A stretch of DNA of 64,000 bases from Nitrosomonas sp. (GTDB lineage: Bacteria; Pseudomonadota; Gammaproteobacteria; Burkholderiales; Nitrosomonadaceae): assembly GCA_016710135.1 (NCBI GenBank), contig JADJLM010000002.1:434001-498000 (forward strand). Reading direction: 5' to 3'. The first letter of the stretch is position 1, and each line of letters begins with the position of its first letter. A program made the translations under genes and the position numbers. Shown here piece after piece: positions 56,854-64,000 of the stretch. The notes beneath the pieces are model-generated. The model saw only the letters and a program-made list of their open reading frames with translations. It was not told the origin of the DNA and did no database searches.

Positions 56854-56928
56854 ATGATTCAAAGTTATAAATCTGCATACTCAGCAGAATTTCGGCAACA
56901 GATAGTAGCATTGTTTGAGGATCAATAA
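56854..56928 (+). pseudogene. IS3-family OrfA fragment
   Basis: A 24-codon remnant (IQSYKSAYSAEFRQQIVALF, ending EDQ and TAA) that resembles the first helix of IS3-type OrfA transposases (the pattern YSAEFRQQIVAL). The rest of the element is missing. It lies between the amidohydrolase and the GTPase gene and indicates earlier IS activity. The short length keeps confidence low. Confidence 0.45.
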
Positions 56929-56982
56929 TCTAACTATCAAGCCGCTCGAGATTACCGGTTTATTTTGTTATTAGCCGATGGA

Positions 56983-58536
56983 TTATATTACGCGATTTTC
57001 GTTGCTTTTAGGAAGATTCCATAAAAATCGACCGGCACTAATCATCTGACGACGTAGTAAAGTCCAATCTTCGGCTCGCTTGCGAGCGTCAAGACAGCGC
57101 AGCAATCGGACACGCATGGCGATATCTTGCTGATCGAGAATACTAGCCCAAAGCGTATCATTAATGTTGTATTCTCTACCGGGTTTGAGGCACACTGGAA
57201 TAACATGTTCGATCGGAATAGCCAGATCGCTCGCGATGAACTGTACAGCAGCTCGGATATTCATCGCCTTGGTATCAACAGGATCCGTTAAATTATAAGG
57301 TGGTTGCCAAACACTTGACGGTCTTAACAGATCGATATGCGTGACTACGGCAAGGATAGGAGGGGGGCGATGATGGAGTCGTTTTAGTTGCTGGGTACGG
57401 AGGTGATCCAGATAGCGCCGTTCATCTTGGCGATCAGGTCGATTTGCCGCAGTTACCCAGAAAATTAGGTCGGCGCTCAGCGCAGCAGTTAGCATTTGCT
57501 GTTCATCAAATAATTGACTATCACAACCTGGGCTATCAAAAATCAGGGCTTGCTCAAATCCTTCTCGTTCTAATGCATAAGCAGTAAATTGTTGAGTAGT
57601 GCCAGGAAGAACATCGCTGGCGGTCGTTAATTTTCCAAATAGGGCGTTGATTAAACTCGATTTGCCTGCATTAGTTTTACCGAGTATTAAGAACCGTAGC
57701 GGCTCGATTATGACTTCATTCGGTTGCTGGGTTTTTGGGGGGTGAGGTTCGTTTGGGGCAGGCTCGTTGGGTATCGATACGGTATCGTTAATAATCGGTG
57801 TGCGGCCACTGTATAAGTCGATCGCATAGTAACCGACTTTACGAATATAAGCGCGTAAAAACCAACGATACAGTTCATCGCGTGCCAGGCCGAAGCTACG
57901 CTGTCTGAGGTGTTGCCATATTTCTCCGAACAGCGCATGCATAGGATCCACCAATACCCTACCGGTTCGATAGACATTGATCGCTTGCTCCGCTTTATCT
58001 TTCCACCGTTGTAAACGCAATAAATCACCAATGGTGAAGCGATCGCTGAAAGGAATATTTTCTGTGATGTCGCGCCGCAAATCGCGGCTTGCTTGCTCAA
58101 TAATTAGTAACGTATGGGGAACGGTCAATTCGAGATACGGTTCTTCCGCATCAGGATGATAGCAGTGTGATACCGTATCCAACGTTTGCCGCCCTAGCTC
58201 GATAATCCAGGAAGTATTTTCAATCGATCCAGTTTGAGGATCAAAGTGATTGGCCAGTTGATCGACTTTTTGCCAAGCAATTTCGGCGCTGGGTGGCCAG
58301 TCTGGATTAGGTTCAGTCATCGCCTCACTTAGTAGCTGACGGTCGCGGCGAACCAATAATTGCTGTAGAAAATAACCTGCACTACTGCACAGCGCCAGCG
58401 TTATTAGCCAATATACAAAGCCATCGATCTGCCATAGCCATATCAAACCAAATAAAAATAATATCAGTGTAGGACATAGCCATAGCATGAGGGCAATTAA
58501 CCGTAAAGGATCGATTTGCTTAACCAGTTTCTTCAT
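56983..58536 (-). CDS. Membrane-anchored GTPase
   Basis: A 517-residue protein starting at ATG 58536, a few bases after the upstream stop. Two hydrophobic helices near the N-terminus (LIALMLWLCPTLILFLFGLI and the later YWLITLALCSSAGYFL) anchor it. Residues about 60-250 form a helical region. The GTPase domain follows: GKTNAGKSSLINALFG (G1), TTQQ in the G2 region, FDSPGCDS (G3) and VVTHIDLL (G4). It is related to Era/YfjP-like and DUF3482-like GTPases. It forms an operon with the second GTPase gene. The function is unknown, perhaps in membrane or stress biology. Confidence 0.85.
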   Translation of the reverse strand: MKKLVKQIDPLRLIALMLWLCPTLILFLFGLIWLWQIDGFVYWLITLALCSSAGYFLQQLLVRRDRQLLSEAMTEPNPDWPPSAEIAWQKVDQLANHFDPQTGSIENTSWIIELGRQTLDTVSHCYHPDAEEPYLELTVPHTLLIIEQASRDLRRDITENIPFSDRFTIGDLLRLQRWKDKAEQAINVYRTGRVLVDPMHALFGEIWQHLRQRSFGLARDELYRWFLRAYIRKVGYYAIDLYSGRTPIINDTVSIPNEPAPNEPHPPKTQQPNEVIIEPLRFLILGKTNAGKSSLINALFGKLTTASDVLPGTTQQFTAYALEREGFEQALIFDSPGCDSQLFDEQQMLTAALSADLIFWVTAANRPDRQDERRYLDHLRTQQLKRLHHRPPPILAVVTHIDLLRPSSVWQPPYNLTDPVDTKAMNIRAAVQFIASDLAIPIEHVIPVCLKPGREYNINDTLWASILDQQDIAMRVRLLRCLDARKRAEDWTLLRRQMISAGRFLWNLPKSNENRVI

Positions 58537-58540
58537 GGCG

Positions 58541-59755
58541 TTAGATTCGTTGCTTAAGAACAGATGTGCTGGCTTCAAGCGCATCAGCGTAGGATTTTCG
58601 CAGTAGATCAGGACTAATGTTTAAGCCGTTTTGTCGTTGCGTAAAGAAATATACCGCTGCTTTACCCAGTGCAAAGGTAGTGGCGGCGCTGGCACTGGCT
58701 CCCCAAACAGCACCTACAGTTTGCCCGACGCCTGGGATAAATTTGGTTAGCGTGCGTCCTATTATTCTAACAAAATAGCTCGAAGTGATTGCTGTTCCCA
58801 GTAAGCTAAAAAACTCAACGGTTGTTTGTTTATTCCAATCCTGTCCATACAATTTTGCTAAATCACGAAGCAGCTTCGCTTGCAGTGTCGTGACCATTAC
58901 TAAATCGACTACTGGTAATGTGCCTAACCCGGCAGCCGTTAGCGAATAGCCAACAATGTGCTGATGTGCAGTTCGCGCAAATAAATCCCGAATTTCTTTT
59001 TCGCCGGCAAGTTGGCGCTGTAATCCGAGTGGCAGCACTAATTCAATCGCCTTCCATAGTGGTTCAAGTCCATAGTTGGTTGGACTGAAACCATCTTCTG
59101 CTAGCGTCAGATCAACAGGGACCCAAATCATGGGTGCAGAACCCGGTAGTGCTATCACGGTTTGACGTTGTGCATGCAAAGCGCGTTGTAGATCAGTAGG
59201 GACTTCCTGAGGCAGTGGATCTTGATCAAATGGCCATGGGATAAGGTGCTGATCGTGCGGCCCGTAAAGTTCGTGTAAACCCGTTTGTACCATGATAATT
59301 GGCCAATCGGGGTGGTGTATTCGTATAGCCTGAAGCACCTTCAACACAATCTGCTGCTGAAGATCAGCAACTTTCATCACTGCAATGAGTAGATGAGCTC
59401 GGGATTCGCAATAGTGAATATCTTCGTTCGGGTCGTAATCGATTTCACCCAAGCCGCGCGTATCTAAGAACCGTACCACTGGCATTTGTTGCGGGAAATC
59501 ATAAAAACTCGAGAAGCGTGTGCAAGCCCGTAGACCATTACCGATCTCGGCCGTTTCACTGCCAGTGAGTGCGTGAATAATCGATGTTTTTCCAGCCTGC
59601 GTTTTGCCAATAAACCAGAAGACGGGGAGCGGCATGTTCTGACGTACTTGTTTCAATGAGGCGTCTAACGCTGCTTCATCGATTTTGGGATCAGCCAAAA
59701 TGGTTTGCAGTTTTTGCCAATAAGTGATCCAGTCAGTAATTTTACTTAATTTCAC
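58541..59755 (-). CDS. GTPase with DUF697-like membrane domain
   Basis: A 404-residue protein starting at GTG 59755. GKTQAGKTSIIHALTG is the P-loop, FLDTRGLGE the G3 region and VQTGLHELYG is near the expected G4. The C-terminal 150 residues (YSLTAAGLGTLPVVDLVMVTT, AKLYGQDWNKQTTVEF, KFIPGVGQTVGAVWGASASAAT) match the DUF697 type, a membrane-linked helical domain. The start codon overlaps the stop of the IS481 transposase relic (TTGTGA), so its own promoter was probably displaced. It is paired with the GTPase at 56983-58536, four bases apart. Confidence 0.85.
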   Translation of the reverse strand: MKLSKITDWITYWQKLQTILADPKIDEAALDASLKQVRQNMPLPVFWFIGKTQAGKTSIIHALTGSETAEIGNGLRACTRFSSFYDFPQQMPVVRFLDTRGLGEIDYDPNEDIHYCESRAHLLIAVMKVADLQQQIVLKVLQAIRIHHPDWPIIMVQTGLHELYGPHDQHLIPWPFDQDPLPQEVPTDLQRALHAQRQTVIALPGSAPMIWVPVDLTLAEDGFSPTNYGLEPLWKAIELVLPLGLQRQLAGEKEIRDLFARTAHQHIVGYSLTAAGLGTLPVVDLVMVTTLQAKLLRDLAKLYGQDWNKQTTVEFFSLLGTAITSSYFVRIIGRTLTKFIPGVGQTVGAVWGASASAATTFALGKAAVYFFTQRQNGLNISPDLLRKSYADALEASTSVLKQRI

Positions 59756-60698
59756 AATTGCGGTCTTGAACGATTAACGATGTGTGATGGAAACGACTTC
59801 GTTTTTTCGATTAAACGTTCATACGGAGTTTTTCCTCCCAAACCTCCATGAGGTCGGTGATAGTTGTAGAAAGCTTCCCACTCGGCTAATTTGGCATGCA
59901 GGTCAACATCATCTGTATAAGTTAATAACTGGTAAAATTCTCGCTGATCAGTGCCATGCGAACGTTCCACCTTGCCATTTAGTCGAGGTGTTCTGGGCTT
60001 GATATAAGCATGTCGTACACCTATGTCTTCCAGGTGCCAATGGAATTTAGCCTGGAACTCATGGCGTCATTATCAGTTCGGATAGTATTGATTCTGAAGG
60101 GGAATTTTGAGATAACATAGTCTACGAAATCAATCGCGTTCTGCTGTGTATGCCGCTCATAAATTTTCAGTGCGCGAATCCGCGTTGCGTCATCAATGGC
60201 GGTATATTGGAAGCGCCGGATTTTCTTACCCTCTTCAACTTTAAAATCGAGAAACTTCACATCAATTTGTACATGATGCCCCGGCACCTGTTTTTCATAA
60301 CGAATTGTCGGAATCGATCTTTTGCGCTGACGCTCTGGTAGACGATTCAGATTGTGGCGCTTTAATACGCTATATACACCACCAGAAGATATCTTGATAT
60401 CGTGATAACGAGCCAGATACCAACTAATCCTTACTTGCCCGAAATGATAGTTGCGGCGCAGGTAGAGAATCTTTTCTTCAATCGGGAGAGGGGTACGTAA
60501 CTTGGGGTTCTCGGGGCATGGTTTGCTATTGATCAGCCCTTTTTCTCCACGTGCCGCATAAGCCCGCTTCCATTGATAAAATGTATCTCTTGATATACCA
60601 AAATGCCTGCAGGTGAATGCAATATTCCCAGATGTAGCGGCATGTTCAAATACTTTGAGTTTGCGAGATATATCTCTTTGTGCTTGTAGATTCATCAA
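59752..60698 (-). pseudogene. IS481-family transposase with one-base frameshift
   Basis: The N-terminal part (60021-60698) has an HTH (NIAFTCRHFGISRDTFYQWK) and the start of the integrase core (HHVQIDVKFLD, IDDATRIRALKIYE, then TDNDA). At TDN the frame breaks. The continuation in another frame is HEFQAKFHWHLEDIGVRHAY, PRTPRLNGKVERSH and the end AEWEAFYNYHRPHGGLGGKT, with a stop at 59752. Adding one base near 60062 gives a 315-residue protein, normal for IS481. No inverted-repeat end is visible beyond the stop, so that end seems deleted and the gene abuts the GTPase start. Confidence 0.88.
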
Positions 60699-60903
60699 CG
60701 ACTCCTTGAAAACAGTTTAATTTATCAGAACTGTCAACCAAAGTCGTAATATTCATAAGAGATAAACTGATATCTAATGCGATCAAACAATCCTGGTATT
60801 CTTTAAAGATTCAAAAGTTTGATCATAATCAATTCATTATATTTAATAATATAATATAATCTGTATATTAATAAAACCTATAATGGATGAGGAGAAATGC
60901 GAG
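60699..60903. other. IS481 left end and AT-rich promoter region
   Basis: The element's terminal part probably reaches to about 60740 (a TTGACAGTTCTGATAAATTA-like end on the minus strand). The rest is very AT-rich and probably holds the promoter of the RTX gene at 60904. No second copy of the end is found, so the boundary is approximate. Confidence 0.35.
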
Positions 60904-62262
60904 ATGATAATTAATGAGCGTGCAACCCATTTTACTTACGGCACTAATGTAACAATATTATCGATGCGCAGTGTTTATTCGGGGATATGATCGATGGGCT
61001 AAGGGGTGATGATATTTATCCGTGGCCTTGATGGGAATGACACGTTATTAGGCGGAGCAGGCCGCGATACGATTTATGGTTTCGGCGGAAATGATTTGCT
61101 CGATGGCGGATCGGGAAATGACAAGCTCTACGGTGGATTAGGTGGCGATTTGATTAGACCTGACACAGGATTGGTTGGCAATGATCTGATCGATGGTGGA
61201 GAAGGAATTGATACCATTGATTATGGGACTTTATCCGCTGCGACGCGAGGTGTAGTTGTTGATTTACGTATTACCAAAACGCAGGATACGCGGGGCGCTG
61301 GCAAAGACACGATTCTTAACGTCGAGAATATGATCGGGACTATTTTCGCTGATGCGTTGACGGGCACAAATGGGAACAATGGGCTTACCGGCGGAAATGG
61401 CAGCGATACAATCAATGGGTTAAATGGACATGACATCATTGATGGAGGCGCAGGTGACGACAAGCTTTATGGTAGTTTGGGGAATGATCAAATTATCCCT
61501 GATAACGGCTTGATTGGTAATGATCTCATTGAGGGTGGTGACGGTATCGATACCGTGGATTATCTCCATTCGGCTGCAACGAGCGGCGTGATAATCAACC
61601 TGGGTTTAGCTAATTGGCAGAATACCGGTGGTGCAGGACTGGATATGCTTCTCAATATTGAGCAAGTTCAAGGTACCAATTTTAACGATACTATTTTCGG
61701 TTCAAATGGGGATAATTGGCTTAATGGTACTGGCGGTAGTGATTTCATCAACGGGGAAGATGGGAATGATCTCATTTTCAGTGGCTCGGGTGATTTATTC
61801 GGCGATACGCTCTACGGAGGTAATGGCAGCGATAAAATTCGGGGCGGATTAAGTAACGATATACTCAATGGTGGGGTAGGTTCCGATCTGCTCAAAGGGA
61901 ATATCGGAGCAGACAGCCTGACCGGCGGTTCTGAGGGTGATACATTTATCTTCAGTTTTGGTAGCGGTTTGGGTGATTCAAATGCTGCAACGCCGGATCT
62001 TATTACCGACTTTAATGGGATAGAAGATCTTATCGTGTTGCAATCCACCGAGTGGTCACCGAATAATGTCTCATTTATTGGGAATGGTGAATTTTCAGCG
62101 ACAGGTATTAGTGAAGTTCGTGTTATTGATTTTCAGGGAATGCAACGTATTGAAGCTGATATAGAAGGAAACGGAAGTGCGGACATTGATTTGGCAATTA
62201 ATGTAATCGGGACACCCATTACACTTGATAATCTATCTTTTGTGTCGGTATATCCATTTTAA
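60904..62262 (+). CDS. RTX-type calcium-binding repeat protein, N-terminus with two indels
   Basis: From 61006 the frame gives 418 residues with many nonapeptide repeats of the GGxGxDxLx type (GLDGNDTLLGGAGRDTIYG, GGNDLLDGGSGNDKLYGG, GGNGSDTINGLNGHDIIDGG). They bind calcium outside the cell. The same repeat pattern continues upstream in other frames: MIINERATHFTYGTN, then NNIIDAQCLFGDMIDGLRGD, then DIY joining RGLDGND. One missing G near 60949 and one extra C at 61020-61021 account for both breaks. The corrected protein is 452 residues starting at ATG 60904. The C-terminal 80 residues are an M10-type RTX end (GDTFIFSFGSGLGDSN, LITDFNGIEDLIVLQ). No catalytic domain is visible. Confidence 0.8.
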
Positions 62263-62391
62263 CGATTGTTTGGTTATCTGCGTTTCATTCCGAACATAGA
62301 TTAAACGATGTGCTAGATATAGATTGATTTGATGTGAACTGATGGTTAATCTAGGCTGGATTAGTCTAATAAAAAGGTAGAGCGTGTTGTT

Positions 62392-62883
62392 ATGCAAGAT
62401 TCAATACAGAAAATTGAAATTTATACAGATGGAGCTTGTAAGGGGAACCCTGGAGTAGGTGGCTGGGGTGCCCTGGTTCAATATGAAGGGCATACCTGTG
62501 AATTGTTTGGTGGCGCAGAGAATACTACCAATAATCAAATGGAGCTGATGGCTGCAATTCGTGCGCTCGAAGCATTAGCATCGCTGCCATTGGCTGAACC
62601 GTTTCGAGTCCATCTTTTTACTGATTCGCAATATGTGCAGAAGGGAATTTGCGAATGGATGGAAAATTGGAAGAAGCGAGGTTGGCGGACTGCGGATCGC
62701 AAGCCTGTTAAGAATGAATCATTATGGAAAACACTCGATCAATTATCGCAGCGATATCCAGTCGAGTGGTGCTGGGTGCGTGGTCATGCGGGTCATAACG
62801 GAAATGAACGGGCAGATGCATTGGCCAATCGTGGCGTAGAATCAGTGAGATCAACAGAAGGAAGAGGAGCGAGTGAAGGTTGA
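62392..62883 (+). CDS. rnhA: Ribonuclease HI
   Basis: A 163-residue RNase HI, degrading the RNA of RNA-DNA hybrids. The four acidic catalytic positions are seen in IYTDGACKGNPG (Asp), NNQMELMAAIRALEAL (Glu), LFTDSQYV (Asp) and the late GNERADALAN (Asp). WMENWKKRGWRTADRKPVKN is the basic handle. dnaQ follows 15 bases later, the classic pairing. Confidence 0.97.
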   Translation: MQDSIQKIEIYTDGACKGNPGVGGWGALVQYEGHTCELFGGAENTTNNQMELMAAIRALEALASLPLAEPFRVHLFTDSQYVQKGICEWMENWKKRGWRTADRKPVKNESLWKTLDQLSQRYPVEWCWVRGHAGHNGNERADALANRGVESVRSTEGRGASEG

Positions 62884-62898
62884 GGGAGTCGTCTATTG

Positions 62899-63597
62899 AT
62901 GCGTCAAATTTTTCTTGACACTGAAACAACAGGTCTTGATGTAAAGTCAGGTCATCGGATTGTGGAGATCGCTGCTGTTGAAGTTTGTAACCGCCAGCTG
63001 ACAGGCCGTCATTTTCATTATTATTTAAATCCTGAAAGAGAAAGCGAGGCCAGTGCTTTACAGATTCACGGATTGACTACGGAGTTCTTGCAAGACAAGC
63101 CTAAATTTCCTGATATTTGTGAGGATTTTGTTCAATTTATTGAGAATACAGTATTATTTATCCATAACGCACCGTTTGACGTGAGCTTCTTGGACAATGA
63201 GCTTATATTGTGTAATCAAAACACGTTGAGTAATTATTGTACTGAGATAATCGATACCTTAATTTTGGCAAAAGAGCTTCACCCTGGTAAACGCAATAAT
63301 CTTGATGCATTGTGTGAACGTTATCAAGTTGATCATTCTCATCGTGTCTTGCATGGTGCACTCTTGGATGCGGAGCTGCTTGCTGAAGTTTATCTCAAGA
63401 TGACACGGGGGCAAGATAGTTTATTAATGGATTTTGATACGCCTGTACCAGACATTAGCACCGATGAAGCGCTCAGAGGGTTGCAGCTTGTTGTGCTACC
63501 TGCTGACGCTGATGAATTAGCGCAACATGCTAAGCGGTTGGAGGTAATAAATAAGGTGAGTAAAGGAAACTGCTTGTGGCAGTCGATGAATGACTAA
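62899..63597 (+). CDS. dnaQ: DNA polymerase III epsilon subunit
   Basis: A 232-residue 3'-5' proofreading exonuclease. The ExoI motif is FLDTETTGLD, the ExoII region FIHNAPFDVSFLDNEL, and the ExoIII region HRVLHGALLDAELLAEVYL with the catalytic His and Asp. RIVEIAAVEV and IHGLTTEFL are conserved too. The C-terminal 50 residues are the tail that contacts the alpha subunit. The ATG at 62899 is preferred over the TTG at 62896. It is probably co-transcribed with rnhA. Confidence 0.96.
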   Translation: MRQIFLDTETTGLDVKSGHRIVEIAAVEVCNRQLTGRHFHYYLNPERESEASALQIHGLTTEFLQDKPKFPDICEDFVQFIENTVLFIHNAPFDVSFLDNELILCNQNTLSNYCTEIIDTLILAKELHPGKRNNLDALCERYQVDHSHRVLHGALLDAELLAEVYLKMTRGQDSLLMDFDTPVPDISTDEALRGLQLVVLPADADELAQHAKRLEVINKVSKGNCLWQSMND

Positions 63598-63645
63598 AGA
63601 CTAAGTTAGAGATTGTTTAACCCATTTTTAAGGAAGTAACTTGTT

Positions 63646-64000
63646 ATGATTTATGAAGTTCAAGGAGATATATTGCTGAGTAGTGCACAAGTGATCATTC
63701 ATGGTGTTGCATCCAATGATCATTTTGATAATGGGCTTGCATTGTCGCTACGTGAACGATGGCCTGCCATGGTTAAAGATTTTCGACATTTTTGTCAAAC
63801 GACCCATCCCAAATCGGGAGAGGCGTGGTTGTGGTCGGGGACTGGTGGAACGCATATTCTCAATTTGTTGACACAGGAAGAAGCGCAGGGTCATCATAGT
63901 AAACCTGGTAAAGCCAGTGTAGAAAATGTGAATCATGCATTAAGAGCGTGTCGGCACATAATTGATAAAGAAGGTTTCAAAAGTATTGCTTTGCCTCGGC
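63646..64000 (+). CDS. Macro-domain protein, 3' end outside window
   Basis: The first 118 residues are visible. IYEVQGDILLSSAQVIIHGV followed by NDHFDNGLALSLRERWPAM resembles the ADP-ribose-binding loops of macro domains, and GEAWLWSGTGGTHILNLL fits the middle strand region. Macro domains bind or remove ADP-ribose from proteins or nucleic acids. The domain is of the type found in stand-alone bacterial proteins and in DarG-like antitoxins. No DarT-like toxin is seen upstream, and what lies downstream is outside the window. Confidence 0.8.
   Translation, partial: MIYEVQGDILLSSAQVIIHGVASNDHFDNGLALSLRERWPAMVKDFRHFCQTTHPKSGEAWLWSGTGGTHILNLLTQEEAQGHHSKPGKASVENVNHALRACRHIIDKEGFKSIALPR

Overview
The window is a chromosomal segment of a moderately AT-rich Gram-negative bacterium. 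It is most likely a betaproteobacterium of the Nitrosomonadaceae (Nitrosomonas-like). This is inferred from a PEP-CTERM protein, the hupB-tRNA-Val-tRNA-Asp-ppiD-fabI block, the dnaX-ybaB block with the SRP RNA just upstream, the argH, argJ, murA and pmbA sequence types, and the mix of RTX/DUF4214 proteins and IS elements. No rRNA or marker gene is present to prove it.

Layout. 1-6.3 kb: the 3' end of a PEP-CTERM gene, an ExoD-like membrane protein, a dynamin-like GTPase split by an in-frame TGA, a fructosamine-kinase-like protein with argH, and a TonB-receptor relic. 6.6-11.2 kb: a membrane protein of unknown role, murA, ridA and recG. 11.3-17.2 kb: a tripartite RND efflux operon (outer-membrane factor, adaptor, pump) with a frameshifted pump. 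17.3-22.2 kb: SRP RNA, dnaX, ybaB, rluB, prmB, tadA and an L,D-transpeptidase. 22.3-32.4 kb: accessory genes, namely a frameshifted secreted amidohydrolase, a long palindrome, a DUF5666 protein, a matrixin-like protease, a LuxR regulator, a TPR-GNAT fusion and a repeat-rich Ig-like surface protein. 32.6-40.7 kb: housekeeping and metabolic genes (darP, pmbA, a TusA-like protein, argJ, a DUF815 ATPase, a Nudix-ThiE fusion, an MFS transporter, a deaminase). 40.7-44.7 kb: IS relics, a decayed TIR-SUMF1 gene, an intact TIR transmembrane protein, an HDOD protein and a broken membrane protein. 45-49.3 kb: a DAHP synthase and a ZrgA/ABC/DUF3299 cluster that looks like a metal transport system with a frameshifted permease. 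49.5-52.8 kb: hupB, two tRNAs, ppiD and fabI. 52.8-62.3 kb: accessory DNA with a DUF4214/RTX protein, a RAYT transposase unit, a GC-richer amidohydrolase, a two-GTPase operon abutting an IS481 relic, and an RTX-repeat protein. 62.4-64 kb: rnhA, dnaQ and the start of a macro-domain gene.

The most striking global feature is the number of reading frames broken by single-base indels, many in short homopolymers. At least eleven genes are affected, each identified because the continuation of the same protein is readable in another frame. argH, murA, recG, dnaX, pmbA, argJ, aroG and fabI are all uninterrupted. The pattern is either residual homopolymer error in the assembly or gene decay biased toward accessory functions. 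Raw-read inspection would decide. Separate base-substitution lesions (the TGA inside the dynamin-like gene, a probable lost stop in ridA, a TGA in the SUMF1 domain) are harder to explain as indel error.

I found no CRISPR array, no complete prophage and no clearly complete novel defence island. The best candidates for new biology are the TIR-TM protein with a Cys-rich tail beside a decayed TIR-SUMF1 gene, the paired membrane GTPases, the split dynamin-like GTPase, a possible internal slippage site in dnaX, and a 34-bp palindrome between divergent genes.
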